This document shows positions 1 to 9,173 of a stretch of DNA of 64,000 nt, one piece after another. This DNA comes from Rothia similimucilaginosa. GTDB taxonomy: Bacteria > Actinomycetota > Actinomycetes > Actinomycetales > Micrococcaceae. Each line of letters opens with the position of its first letter. Positions within the stretch are counted from its first letter, which is position 1. The notes under the pieces were generated by a model. It searched no databases and was not told the origin of the DNA. It worked only from the letters and a program-made list of their open reading frames with translations. The stretch spans positions 62,001-126,000 of the forward strand of contig NZ_JAOVAM010000007.1 in assembly GCF_029850875.1 (NCBI RefSeq). Direction: 5' to 3'. The position numbers were made by a program, and so were the translations under genes.

Positions 1-75
1 TCGGACATATATTAAGCGCACCTACGGAATGTAGCCCTGTTCTTATCAGCCCCGTTTTCAAAGGTTCCCGTCTTT

Positions 76-1068
76 ATGTCTGCCACCCCTCGCACTAGCG
101 TTATCATGCCGGTCTACAACACCGCCTCCACCGTCATTGCGGCGGTCGAGTCGGTGCTGGCGCAGACCGACCCCAATTTTGAGCTTCTGGTCATGATTGA
201 CGGCTCCCCGGATCATTCGGCGCACCTGATTGCCGAGTATCTGCAGCAGAACCCGGATGAGCGCGTGCGCGTGTTCAATAACCCCAAGAATCAGGGCCTG
301 TCTGCAATGCGTAACCAAGGTCTCGACCACGCACGTGGCGAGTGGGTGACTTTCCCCGATTCTGACGATGCTCTCTACCCGACCTTCCTGGAGCGCCTGC
401 ACTACCACGCCGAGCGTACTGGTGCGCAGGTGGTCAATTGCGCCCACAATATGGTGGCAACCAATGGTGCTAACAGGAAGCGTCTGAAGGGCTCCCCCGG
501 CACCATGACTGGTCAGGAGGCGGCATTTGCTCTACTCAAGGACGAGCTGTCTCCTTACGCCTGGGATAAGATTATTCGCCGCGAACTATTTGAGAACGTC
601 AGGTACCCCCAGATTGAACGTGCTGAGGACGAATGCGCGCTACTGGACTGCTACCTGCGAGCACAGAGCGTGACCATCATCGATGAGCCACTGTACGCTT
701 ACGCTGTGAGCGCGGCAAGCCTGACATGGAGCCGTATTACTCCCCTATCTGAGACTGCCCGCCTGCTGGAGTATTTTGAGAAGTCTCTGCAGCGTACGAG
801 CACGTATCATCTGCCTGCCGGTCAGGAGGCGCTGACGATTGCCCGGGTTCTTGCGTACCTGAATAATGCGCAGCAGGCACTGATTGTGGGCGGTGAGAGC
901 GCACCGGCTGTACTGGCGGGTTGCCGTAGTGGTTTTACGGTGCGCGATGCACTGCTTGCGTTGCCCATCCGCCCGGTTTTTGGTGCCGCCGGTCTACTGT
1001 TGAAGACCAGCACGACACTGTACCGTCTGCTGTATGGTGCGTACGTTAAGCGGGTCTATAACCTCTAG
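76..1068 (+). CDS. Family 2 glycosyltransferase
   Basis: A 330-residue GT-A fold glycosyltransferase that probably adds a sugar to a surface polysaccharide or teichoic-acid-like polymer on the cytoplasmic face of the membrane. The N-terminal nucleotide-binding half starts with SVIMPVYN (residues 8-15), has MIDGSPDHS near residue 40, NQGLSAMRNQG near 73-83 and the metal-binding acidic motif DSDD at 95-98. The C-terminal third shows no recognisable domain. It starts with ATG after a weak ribosome site. It is followed on the same strand by an acyltransferase, and the minus-strand genes beyond it are also glycan genes, so it probably belongs to one surface-glycan locus. Acceptor and donor cannot be read from the sequence. 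Confidence 0.85.
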   Translation: MSATPRTSVIMPVYNTASTVIAAVESVLAQTDPNFELLVMIDGSPDHSAHLIAEYLQQNPDERVRVFNNPKNQGLSAMRNQGLDHARGEWVTFPDSDDALYPTFLERLHYHAERTGAQVVNCAHNMVATNGANRKRLKGSPGTMTGQEAAFALLKDELSPYAWDKIIRRELFENVRYPQIERAEDECALLDCYLRAQSVTIIDEPLYAYAVSAASLTWSRITPLSETARLLEYFEKSLQRTSTYHLPAGQEALTIARVLAYLNNAQQALIVGGESAPAVLAGCRSGFTVRDALLALPIRPVFGAAGLLLKTSTTLYRLLYGAYVKRVYNL

Positions 1069-1129
1069 AATTCGGGTGCATGCACCCATTTTTCATCACA
1101 CTCACACACATTGATTGGAGCGGATTTTC

Positions 1130-2245
1130 ATGTCCTCCAAACCTGCATCGGCGCAGGTGGCGTTCTCTCAACCTGCGGATGCTCAGCCTGAGTCTCAGGT
1201 GCCTGCCGCGCGCCCCAGACCTGCGCGAAAGGTGTATCTGGACCTCATTAATGTTCTCGCCATTATCTGCGTGGTGGCGTTGCATGTGCGGTTCAACTAC
1301 CGGGTGGATTATGATTCGCCCGGTTGGGTTCTCGAGAATATCCTGTCGGGTACCGCGGTGGCTGCAGTGCCGCTTTTCTTCATGGCCTCGGGTATTACCC
1401 TGCTGAATTTCACGAACCGTGAGAGCGTCGGCACGTTCTATAAGAAGCGTTTCACGAAGATTCTGATTCCGCTACTGGTGTGGGGTCAGGTGTACCTCTT
1501 TGCGCGCAGCTGGTTTAAGCACACTCCCCTGCCCACGGGTGAGGAGATTCTGGCGGTGCTGTTGGCACCAAACAAGGTGGGCGTGACCCTCTGGTATTTG
1601 GAAGCACTCATCGGCGTGTACCTGGTGTTGCCGATCTTCTCGTACGCCCTGCGTGGTGCCGGTGAGAAGAAGGTGCAGCTGGCGTGGCTGATGGCGGCTT
1701 TGGGTCTGCTGATGCCCATTGCGACTGCTTCTCTGCAGAAGATTAACCCGCAGTTTATGCCGGAGTTCTCGGCACCCATCGTGGGGTATGTGGGCTTCTG
1801 CTTCCTGGGTTACGCGCTGGCGAATACGGAGTTTAGCCTGCCGTGGCGTCTGGTCATCTATGTGCTGGGTGTTGCCGGTTCGCTCACGCATATTCTGGTG
1901 GGCCCGTACCTGGTGCTGAACCACCAGGGCCTGGGCGGTTTGGCGACCGAGTACCTGTCTGTTCCGACGATTTTCTGGGCTTCGGCGGTTTTTGTATTCT
2001 TCAAGTCTCTGCCGCTGAATCGCCTGCCGGAGGCGGTTCAGACGGGTCTGCGTAAGCTCTCGGCTCTGACTTTTGGTGTGTACCTGATTCACCTGCTGAT
2101 TATTCAGGGCCTCGCCGCCTACGGTTGGCCGCTGGTGGATTACCGCCTGGAGGCACCCTACGCGCTGCTGGTGTGGGCTTCTTCGCTGGTTCTGGTGTGG
2201 CTACTGCGCTGGATTCCGCCGGTTCGTAAGTGGCTGATTCCCTAG
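1130..2245 (+). CDS. Acyltransferase 3 family membrane protein
   Basis: An integral membrane O-acyltransferase (371 residues) of the acyltransferase-3/OafA type, which usually acetylates or succinylates surface sugars. After a proline/alanine-rich N-terminus (about 30 residues) the family start KVYLDLINVLAIICVVALH is visible; the histidine of VALHVRF is the usual catalytic His. About ten hydrophobic segments follow, ending in a basic tail. The ATG at 1130 is preferred over a TTG at 1115 because GGAG at 1117-1120 gives good ribosome spacing for it and the longer form would start inside that site. It follows the glycosyltransferase by 61 bases and ends just before a strong two-way terminator. 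Substrate unknown. Confidence 0.85.
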   Translation: MSSKPASAQVAFSQPADAQPESQVPAARPRPARKVYLDLINVLAIICVVALHVRFNYRVDYDSPGWVLENILSGTAVAAVPLFFMASGITLLNFTNRESVGTFYKKRFTKILIPLLVWGQVYLFARSWFKHTPLPTGEEILAVLLAPNKVGVTLWYLEALIGVYLVLPIFSYALRGAGEKKVQLAWLMAALGLLMPIATASLQKINPQFMPEFSAPIVGYVGFCFLGYALANTEFSLPWRLVIYVLGVAGSLTHILVGPYLVLNHQGLGGLATEYLSVPTIFWASAVFVFFKSLPLNRLPEAVQTGLRKLSALTFGVYLIHLLIIQGLAAYGWPLVDYRLEAPYALLVWASSLVLVWLLRWIPPVRKWLIP

Positions 2246-2274
2246 CGGTGATCCGCCTACCGGGGTAAAACGTT

Positions 2275-2319
2275 GGGAGGGGAACGTACGTGACGTACGT
2301 ACCCCTCCCGTAGGTTTTT
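2275..2319. terminator. Bidirectional terminator between acyltransferase and flippase genes
   Basis: GGGAGGGG at 2275-2282 pairs with CCCCTCCC at 2302-2309, and the loop contains a second self-complementary ACGTACGT element. A T run follows on the plus strand (2315-2319) and an A run precedes it (AAAA at 2267-2270), so it can stop transcription from both convergent genes. Confidence 0.75.
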
Positions 2320-2335
2320 AATCAGAGGTTTTAAA

Positions 2336-3778
2336 CTACTCCGCGTGGGTTTCTTCGGCGCGAGCTTCTTTCGTGCGGGATGCCAAAGACACACCCACCA
2401 TGTGCACCACAAAACCGCAGACCGGGCCAACCGCCAGCGCCACAATAGCGCGCGGTACCAGCGGGGTGGGGACCAAGAATGCCAGGCTCAATGTCACCGC
2501 CGCGGCAACCACCCAGCCGGCAAGGTAGATGCGGTGCTGGTTCACTGCGAGCGCCATATTGCCCGAGAGGGTCATGAGCGCCAGCAGTGCCGAGGCGAAG
2601 ACCAGCGCACCCAGGGTGATGCCGGAGGCTGCCACCTCGTAGGCGGACTCTGCACCTGTAGCAGGCGGGTAAATCAGGCGGAACAGCAGCGGACCCACCA
2701 CGTACGCCGCCAACGCGCCTACAGCGCCCACAACCACCACGGCGGCGGCAGGCTTAATGAACGCCGCTACGGGGCGGTGGCTCTGCTTCAAGAAGGCAGA
2801 AACCGCCACACCCTGGAACGCCTGCAGGGGAATCATAATCGGCGAACGGGTAATGGAAATCGCCAGGATCAGGGTGCCCAGCACGACCGGTTCGCTCTCT
2901 GCGGTGCTGCTCGCCTTCAGCACGTTCGGGAAGCCCATCATCAGTACAGCCGCGGCGGCAGAGGACAGGAACGACCAGAGGATATTGGCGCTCAGACGGC
3001 GCGCGGGCACATCGGCGCGGGCAACCCACAGGCGGCGACCCGAGACGGTCGCGAGCGCCAGGATGAGCCACAGGCCCATCGGCACGACGATTGCCACCTC
3101 AAGACCGGCAAGAGAAGGAATCATGAGCGCAGCCGCAAGGATGAGGATGAGGCGCCCGACCGATTCCAGGCCGCCTACCGCCGCGAAAAGGTACCAGCGG
3201 TCCTCACCGGCGGTCACGCCACTGATGGTCGCCTGCAGGGCGTAGAGGAACACGCCCACCGCCATAACGATTACACCAATCGCCGCCGAATGCGGAATCT
3301 GCTGGTCTGCCCACAATGGGGAGCTCACCAGCACCAATGCGGCGGCGATAGCGCCCAAAGCCGCGGTTACCGTAATCACGAGAGCGCCCTGCGACACGGA
3401 ACCCTCAGCAGATGTAGCGCTGCCCGATACCGCCCTGTCAGTTACAGTATGAGTGCGTGCCGTACCCACCGCACGCGTAATCTCCGGCTGAATACCCGTG
3501 ATAATACCCGTCACCGTGAAAAGCGCCGCCCAAAAGAGCAGGAACTCCGTCAGCTCCGAACCGTTCAGGGCACGCTGAGCAATCATAGTCACCACCAGTG
3601 TGGAGACCGCCGCCAACAGGGACGAACCCAAAAGCGCCAGGGACTGGTAGCGGGTAACCGTGCCCGACAACTGAGTCTTTTCGGAGGTTTGTTCCTCCAC
3701 CCCACTCTTATCGGGGTGCTGCACCGACTCGCTCACTGCATCCTCCTCGTTCCAGGCCGCCAACATAGCCGCCAACAC
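2336..3778 (-). CDS. Polysaccharide flippase-like membrane protein
   Basis: A 480-residue polytopic membrane protein with about 12-14 hydrophobic segments, spaced like the Wzx/MurJ/MATE-like exporters that flip lipid-linked glycans. The N-terminal 40 residues are hydrophilic; the first membrane segment is SLALLGSSLLAAVSTLVVTM (about residues 47-66). No catalytic motif is expected. It is the last gene of a minus-strand run (glycosyltransferase 5160-5903, DUF2304, glycosyltransferase 3854-4729, then this gene), which supports a role in surface-glycan export. The family call rests on topology and context more than on motifs. Two ATG codons lie 5 codons apart at the start; the true start may be the second or further in. 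Confidence 0.65.
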   Translation of the reverse strand: MLAAMLAAWNEEDAVSESVQHPDKSGVEEQTSEKTQLSGTVTRYQSLALLGSSLLAAVSTLVVTMIAQRALNGSELTEFLLFWAALFTVTGIITGIQPEITRAVGTARTHTVTDRAVSGSATSAEGSVSQGALVITVTAALGAIAAALVLVSSPLWADQQIPHSAAIGVIVMAVGVFLYALQATISGVTAGEDRWYLFAAVGGLESVGRLILILAAALMIPSLAGLEVAIVVPMGLWLILALATVSGRRLWVARADVPARRLSANILWSFLSSAAAAVLMMGFPNVLKASSTAESEPVVLGTLILAISITRSPIMIPLQAFQGVAVSAFLKQSHRPVAAFIKPAAAVVVVGAVGALAAYVVGPLLFRLIYPPATGAESAYEVAASGITLGALVFASALLALMTLSGNMALAVNQHRIYLAGWVVAAAVTLSLAFLVPTPLVPRAIVALAVGPVCGFVVHMVGVSLASRTKEARAEETHAE

Positions 3779-3853
3779 AAATCATCATTACATACGCAGA
3801 TGCGCCGCACATCCATCGCAGGATGTACGACGCACCGCACACAAATATAGAGT

Positions 3854-4729
3854 TTACTTCACCACATGCTCAGCAAGGTTCTTAACACCCTGCCACTTCT
3901 TCGCCAGAGCCGCCTTCGGTAGCAGAGTCAGCGCGTGAGCACGCGAGGAGAAGCGAATACGCGCCACACGAGCAGCCTTCGTCCAACCCAGGGCAGTCAT
4001 CTCTTCAACCATGGTGTTGTAGTAGCGGCGCTCCTCCTCAAAGCGGGTACCCTCCAGGGCACGCCAGGACGAGTCAGAACCACCGTGGCGGCGGTACATG
4101 AACGCAACCTGCGGATCGTAGTACAGGGAGCCGCCGCGCATCGTAATGTCGAGGATCAGCGCCATGTCCTGGATAACGTTCAGGCCCTCACGGAAGCCGG
4201 TGCCCACGATAGCGTCCTTACGCCAACCCAGGGAGGGGAAGTAGAACCACGCGCCGCGCAGCAGGGAGGTAGCCAGCTCCTCCCCCTGCAGAACAGCCTC
4301 ACCCTTGGGGCGGTAGAACGCCTTAGTCTGCTCCACCAGAGTGTTCGACAGGCCGTTGTTCTCATCAATCACGACCACGCCGGGCTGGAAAATGGACGCC
4401 TCAGGGTGCTTAGCCGCCGCATCCACGAGCCACTGCACATAGTTGGGGAGCATGACGTCGTCAGCACCCATGACGGTGACCAGCTCGTTCTCCACAAAGG
4501 TCAGGCACTTGCAGTAGTTCGCGTTCGCACCCAGGTTGGTTTCATTACGCATATAGGTGATGCGCTCGTCCTTCAGCGACTCGAACCAGCCGGGAATCGA
4601 GTCGTCCGGGTAGCCGTCATCAACAACAATCAGGCGCCAGTCCGGGTTGGTCTGACCGACCACAGACAGCACAGCCTGCTTCATCATGGCGACGTCGCCG
4701 TAGTAGGGGAACAGAATATCAACGGTCAT
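3854..4729 (-). CDS. Family 2 glycosyltransferase
   Basis: A 291-residue GT-A glycosyltransferase. It opens directly with VDILFPYYGD, has VVDDG at 35-39 for nucleotide binding, RNETNLGANANY near 61-72 and the metal-binding GADD at 88-91. It is cytoplasmic and lacks a membrane anchor, though the C-terminal 40 residues are basic. It lies between the DUF2304 gene (51 bases away) and the flippase-like gene, so it probably builds the same surface glycan. It differs clearly from the other two glycosyltransferases here in length and in the acidic motif, so it is not a recent duplicate. Confidence 0.85.
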   Translation of the reverse strand: MTVDILFPYYGDVAMMKQAVLSVVGQTNPDWRLIVVDDGYPDDSIPGWFESLKDERITYMRNETNLGANANYCKCLTFVENELVTVMGADDVMLPNYVQWLVDAAAKHPEASIFQPGVVVIDENNGLSNTLVEQTKAFYRPKGEAVLQGEELATSLLRGAWFYFPSLGWRKDAIVGTGFREGLNVIQDMALILDITMRGGSLYYDPQVAFMYRRHGGSDSSWRALEGTRFEEERRYYNTMVEEMTALGWTKAARVARIRFSSRAHALTLLPKAALAKKWQGVKNLAEHVVK

Positions 4730-4779
4730 GAGGTATTACTCCAACTCACAAAGGGGTGAAAAGTTCGACAGTAAAGCTT

Positions 4780-5157
4780 TTAAGATTCCTGCTGGTTACG
4801 CTTTTTCGCACCGGCAGCGCCCTCCGGCTGCTCCTGAAGCGCCTTCAGGATGGCGACTTCCTCAGCCAGAATGCGGGTCTTCTCCGACAGGCGCGACAGC
4901 TCCAGAGTCAGGTGAATACTCACACCCATCAGCAGCAGAATAGACAGGAGGAACAGCAGATTCACCGGCAGGGCGACGCCCACAAAATGCGCCACACCAT
5001 TCAGAAGATTCGGGAAAACACCCAACACAATAATGGTGGTACCAATAATCAGCCATAGGGCGGCGTACCGCTCCTTCATGCGCTGGTTACGCACCTGAAT
5101 CACCACGAAAGTGCAGATCAGTACGGCAAGGATCAAGAAGAAAACACTGGCGCTCAC
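4780..5157 (-). CDS. DUF2304 small membrane protein
   Basis: A 125-residue protein with three hydrophobic segments (about 4-20, 33-53 and 64-85) followed by a charged, probably coiled-coil tail. This layout, the RNQRMKERYAALWL stretch after the first segment and its place immediately downstream of a dolichyl-phosphate mannosyltransferase-like gene (2 bases between stop and GTG start) match DUF2304 proteins, which accompany polyprenyl-phosphate glycosyltransferases. The molecular role is not established. The start is a GTG at 5157, tightly coupled to the upstream gene. Confidence 0.7.
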   Translation of the reverse strand: MSASVFFLILAVLICTFVVIQVRNQRMKERYAALWLIIGTTIIVLGVFPNLLNGVAHFVGVALPVNLLFLLSILLLMGVSIHLTLELSRLSEKTRILAEEVAILKALQEQPEGAAGAKKRNQQES

Positions 5158-5159
5158 GG

Positions 5160-5903
5160 CTACTTCTCCTCAGGACGGCGGCTCACCGAAATGCCGTAGG
5201 CAAACAGTGAACGAACCAGATAGACAGCAGACTTCAGCGGACCGGAGGAGGGGGTACCTCCCTGACGTTCACGCATATGCACCGGCACCTGACGCACCTT
5301 CAAGCCATTGTTAATAGCCATGGCGGTGATGTCGATCGTATCGCCCAGGTATTCGGCGGGCAGGTTACGGCAGTAGAAGTCGATACCGCGGCGGTTAGCG
5401 ATCTTAAAACCGCTCGTCACGTCCGTGAACGGGGTACCCGCCGAGCGGGTGAACAGGAACGACAGCAGGCCCATCGCCCACTTGCGCGGGCCGGACACCT
5501 CGTAGTCAGCCGCACCATCAGCGAAACGGGAACCAATCACGATGTCGTAACCCTGCACCGCCTCGATGAGTGAAGGGATACTCTCGGGGTGGTGCTGACC
5601 GTCCGAATCGACCTGCATGGCGTAGTCGTAGCCCATGCGCTGCGCGTACTTGTAGCCGGTGCGCATGGCGGCACCCACACCCATGTTGTAGGGCAGGTCA
5701 ATCACAAAAGCGCCCGCCTCACGAGCCACAGCGGAGGTGTTGTCGGTGGAGCCGTCATTGACCACCACCAGGTCCACGTAGGGTACCGTCTCCTTCAGTT
5801 CAGCGATGCTGCCGGGCAGTGCTTCTTCCTCGTTCCAGGCGGGCATAATCACCAGCGTACGAGGTGAAGTGAGTGGGGTGAGAGGCGGTGCGGGAGAACC
5901 CAT
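5160..5903 (-). CDS. Polyprenyl-phosphate glycosyltransferase (DPM1-like)
   Basis: A 247-residue GT2 enzyme of the dolichol/polyprenol-phosphate mannosyltransferase type, which would charge a polyprenyl phosphate carrier with a sugar on the inner membrane face. It shows LVIMPAWNEEEALP (17-30), VVVNDGSTDNT (46-56), YNMGVGAAMRTGYKYA (72-87) and the metal motif VDSDGQHHP (98-106). Unlike bacterial GtrB it has no C-terminal membrane segments; the adjacent DUF2304 protein may supply the anchor, which is an inference. GGAGGGG lies 12 bases before the ATG. It heads the minus-strand glycan run. Confidence 0.8.
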   Translation of the reverse strand: MGSPAPPLTPLTSPRTLVIMPAWNEEEALPGSIAELKETVPYVDLVVVNDGSTDNTSAVAREAGAFVIDLPYNMGVGAAMRTGYKYAQRMGYDYAMQVDSDGQHHPESIPSLIEAVQGYDIVIGSRFADGAADYEVSGPRKWAMGLLSFLFTRSAGTPFTDVTSGFKIANRRGIDFYCRNLPAEYLGDTIDITAMAINNGLKVRQVPVHMRERQGGTPSSGPLKSAVYLVRSLFAYGISVSRRPEEK

Positions 5904-6100
5904 AGGGCAGTTACCCCTCCTAATGAATGTGTCTTACCGTGCGTGTGAAAGCCGGTATGCCCTAGTGGACATACCGGTTTTCATCATATCAGTGGTTCCG
6001 CGGCATCTAAGATTTGGTGACAGATTGTAGACTGCACCACTTATTCTCTGAGATGCATACGCTCTATAAGGGGGTGTTGGCGCACCTTCTAGTTAGCGCA

Positions 6101-8101
6101 TTAGTTATCGCAGGCGCTAATGCGGTACAGAGTCATCGGGCCTGAGGAGTACACCGGGGTCAGAACGTCCGTGTCGATAGCAGCCACCAGGCCGTCATAG
6201 TTCTTCTGCTCGCTGGGGCCGAAGTTGCCCTGGTTCTCCAGGTGCACGTACCAGTGAGCCTTGTACTGGTTCACCTCGCGGCAGACTTCCGGGTTCGTGC
6301 GGGCGTCCTTCAAATCGTTCAGGATCGCCGCGTACTTCGGGGAGGTCTGGAACTCGAAGTGGTAGCTGGTCAGGTGGCGGTCAGCCAGCGCGTAAATGTA
6401 GGCGCTACCGTCCCAGGGGTTGTTCACGATGGTGTCGCCCTTGGGCACGATCTTCGGAATCTCGTTAATGACGTTCATCTCATCCTGGTTCAGGATGTCG
6501 GAGGTCGGGGTCACCTGGTACCTCTTCGCCACCTCGAGGGTTGCGTCATGCATTGCGGGGGTACGCGAGGACAGGCCCGCAACCGCGAGCACCAGCACCA
6601 TGGCGGCACCCATCATTGCCGGGGCGACCTTCGCGTGCTTCTCACGCGGAATAGCGTGCATGATGCGCACGAAGATGCCCTCCACGGCACCGCCCAGGCC
6701 AATACCGGCAAGAAGCACGGAGGGGAACACCACCAGCGCCGCCAGGCGGAAGTGGTCGGTGTACCAGGGGCCTACCATCAGCAGGCGGAAGTCACCGCGC
6801 GGCACCGAAGCCGCAATAATCCACATGTAGCCGACCAGCATCCAGCTGCCAATCAGCCACAGGTTACGGCGCTTATACAGCAGGTAGCCAACGCCCCACA
6901 GCGCCAAGAAACCGACCAGGTAGGCGGGAGCAAAATTACCACCCAGCGGGTTCGCGTTCTCCAGGCCCAGGAACAGGAACTGGTAGACCGCCTCGCCTTC
7001 GCCCATGATGGAGGTCCACAGTTCGCTCGCCTCCTGGCTCGGGCGCAGCACGGACCAGGCGGTGACGCATCCGGCGATCAGGGCAACCAGCACGCCGGTA
7101 CCCACCAGACGCTCACGCGTGGACGCGCCACGAGTCCGCAGAACCTGCACCACGCCGCCCAGAAGCATGGGCACCGCAAACACTGCGGCAGAAACCACCG
7201 CGTTCGGATGCACCAGAGCCAAACCGCCCAGACCCACCAGAATCGTCAGCGACAGGGACAGCACGAGGGAGTACTCGCGGCGCGCCATTACCTGAATCAT
7301 GTGCGACAGCAGCGCCACGAACGCGGGTAGTAGGGCGTAACCAAGAAGGTTCGGGAACAGCACGCCCCAGAACAGCAACAGACCGGGGAACGCAAAGAAA
7401 CCGCAGGTCAGTGCCGGAATGGCGAGCGCCTGCAGGCGGCGCAGATGCGGAATGCTCAAGCACATTGCCACCAGGGAGCAAGGCCAGATAATGCCCGCCA
7501 CCAGCAGAATCATGACGATGGTTGCCGTAGCAATGCTCGTGCCGGTGGTGTTGTAAATCAGGTACACGAAATCGTGCCAACCGGCGGGGTAGAAGTACGG
7601 CTCCTGGTTCATGCCGGAGACAGCGCCCATGGTCAGGCTGGAGGCGTCGCCGTGCTCCTGAATCCAGCGGATCGCGTTCATGTGGTAGGAGTTATCGAGG
7701 GTCTGCGAGAACGCCTCCGGACCGAACACCATGTCCTCGGTCATGTGCAGTACCAGGAAACCCCCCAGTACTGCACCCACCACCGGCCACGCGACAGGAA
7801 CATCATTACCCGGCCACGAAACAGACGCCAGAGCAGGCCAACGGCGACCCACCAGCCACATGAGACCAGCAGCCGCAGCCACCAGCACTGCAGCGACCAG
7901 CACGAAAGAAATCAGGCTCCACGGAATACCGGTCTTACCCAGCACAATCGCAGAGACAGTCACTAGGGCAAACGTCAGCAACGGTGCGTAAAAAACACGC
8001 AGACGTGCAGGAACACGCAACGCCCAGCCCATTGCATAGCCGGGGCCAAAAGCCAACATGACCGCAAAAAGGAGTAGCGGAATAGTTGCCAACCAGCTCA
8101 T
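6101..8101 (-). CDS. DUF6541 family large membrane protein
   Basis: A 666-residue protein with about 14-16 hydrophobic segments in its first 520 residues and a soluble C-terminal domain of about 150 residues, predicted to face outside. This is the layout of actinobacterial DUF6541 proteins, found in glycan loci and built like GT-C lipid-linked-sugar glycosyltransferases. No catalytic residue can be assigned with certainty; an acidic loop after the third or fourth segment (MTEDMVFGPEAFS) fits a GT-C active site but this is inference. It sits about 200 bases upstream of the DPM1-like gene on the same strand, and a DPM1-like enzyme would supply the lipid-linked donor a GT-C enzyme uses. Confidence 0.65.
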   Translation of the reverse strand: MSWLATIPLLLFAVMLAFGPGYAMGWALRVPARLRVFYAPLLTFALVTVSAIVLGKTGIPWSLISFVLVAAVLVAAAAGLMWLVGRRWPALASVSWPGNDVPVAWPVVGAVLGGFLVLHMTEDMVFGPEAFSQTLDNSYHMNAIRWIQEHGDASSLTMGAVSGMNQEPYFYPAGWHDFVYLIYNTTGTSIATATIVMILLVAGIIWPCSLVAMCLSIPHLRRLQALAIPALTCGFFAFPGLLLFWGVLFPNLLGYALLPAFVALLSHMIQVMARREYSLVLSLSLTILVGLGGLALVHPNAVVSAAVFAVPMLLGGVVQVLRTRGASTRERLVGTGVLVALIAGCVTAWSVLRPSQEASELWTSIMGEGEAVYQFLFLGLENANPLGGNFAPAYLVGFLALWGVGYLLYKRRNLWLIGSWMLVGYMWIIAASVPRGDFRLLMVGPWYTDHFRLAALVVFPSVLLAGIGLGGAVEGIFVRIMHAIPREKHAKVAPAMMGAAMVLVLAVAGLSSRTPAMHDATLEVAKRYQVTPTSDILNQDEMNVINEIPKIVPKGDTIVNNPWDGSAYIYALADRHLTSYHFEFQTSPKYAAILNDLKDARTNPEVCREVNQYKAHWYVHLENQGNFGPSEQKNYDGLVAAIDTDVLTPVYSSGPMTLYRISACDN

Positions 8102-8494
8102 TAATCCTCATCTCACCACAGTTCACGCACCAAAAAACCCTCAAATACGGGGCACGAAACGCTTTCAAGTACCTAGCAAGGATACCTCAGAGGCCTCTAC
8201 ACCCCGCGAAACCCCGCAGAAGAGAGAGGGATAGCACCCACAACCCGCTACTCAGGCCCTAATGCGGGGCAATCGGCAAAGTGCATCTTCGAAGCTCCCA
8301 AAAGACGAAGATTATGACGTAATATTTCACACCCAATGTCACGAAAGGTTCGCCTAAGAAACATAGGGCAATAAATAAGGTGTTCGGCATCCTTTACCTT
8401 TACTCTGAACATATCTCCCCTTAACTAAAGGGTCGCCCAGAGCAAACACCACAGGACGAACCCTCAAACGCAGCCGCAGAAGAAAGGGTCGATT
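8102..8494. other. Divergent intergenic region
   Basis: About 390 bases between the divergent DUF6541 and flavin reductase genes. It must hold both promoters, but I see no confident -35/-10 pair, no strong hairpin and no convincing small gene. Confidence 0.4.
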
Positions 8495-9037
8495 ATGACC
8501 GAAACCGTTGCAGCACAGGCGCTCATCGCCGATACCTCCGAACAATTCAAACTAGCCTTCGGCCACCAGCCCGCAGGCGTCGCCATCATCACCGCAACCG
8601 ACGAAAACGGTGAACCGGCAGGCTTCACCGCCTCCTCCCTGACCTCCGTGTCCGCAGACCCCGCCATCATCGCCTTCTCCCTGAAGGCAAATAGCGGATC
8701 CGCAGCAAAGATCGCTGCCTCCTCCTCCTTCCTCGTGCACATGCTCGACGCTGAGAATGTCACCATCGCCAAGAACTTCGCCACCCACGATTACCCCCGC
8801 TTCGAAGACACTAGCGCCTGGGAATTCGTCCACACCGGCGAGCCACTCGTCCACGGCGTACGCCGCGTTCTGCGCGCAACCCCGCTCAGCCGCGTTGAGG
8901 CTGGTCCCGCAATCGTCTTCACCGCCCAGGTTGAAGAGTTCATCCGTAACGATTGCGAAGGCACCCCGCTGGTCTACCACTCGCGTAACTTCCACGCGCT
9001 GGGTGACCACTCCAACGTGAACAACTACAGCATCTAA
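8495..9037 (+). CDS. Flavin reductase family protein
   Basis: A 180-residue FMN-binding split-barrel protein of the flavin reductase (HpaC/RutF-like) family, which uses NAD(P)H to reduce free flavin for a partner oxygenase or other acceptor. Family marks are FGHQPAGVAIITATDENG near the start, GFTASSLTSVSADP (43-56) with the flavin-contact TASSxxSVS pattern, and SAAKIAASSSFLVHML. The start follows an AGAAAGG site. No partner monooxygenase is adjacent and the gene stands alone between a divergent gene and its own terminator, so the physiological acceptor is unknown. Confidence 0.85.
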   Translation: MTETVAAQALIADTSEQFKLAFGHQPAGVAIITATDENGEPAGFTASSLTSVSADPAIIAFSLKANSGSAAKIAASSSFLVHMLDAENVTIAKNFATHDYPRFEDTSAWEFVHTGEPLVHGVRRVLRATPLSRVEAGPAIVFTAQVEEFIRNDCEGTPLVYHSRNFHALGDHSNVNNYSI

Positions 9038-9054
9038 CCCCCGCGCAGGGGTCA

Positions 9055-9097
9055 CGGGGCGGTATTCGACGACCATGAAGCGACGAATACCGCCCCG
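9055..9097 (+). terminator. Hairpin after flavin reductase gene
   Basis: A 14-bp perfect stem (9055-9068 with 9084-9097) beginning 17 bases after the stop codon. It lacks a clear T run, so it may be a terminator or a 3-prime stabilising hairpin. Confidence 0.55.
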
Positions 9098-9173
9098 CGG
9101 CGTACCCTAAACATAAAAGCGCATACGGCACACGATGGCACAGCGCACCCAATACAGCTCAGAAGGAACAGTC

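Noticed and set aside
2345-3850. Long open frame on the plus strand opposite the flippase-like gene
   Set aside because: It is rich in His, Arg and Gln as expected of an antisense shadow of a GC-rich gene, has no ribosome site and resembles no family.
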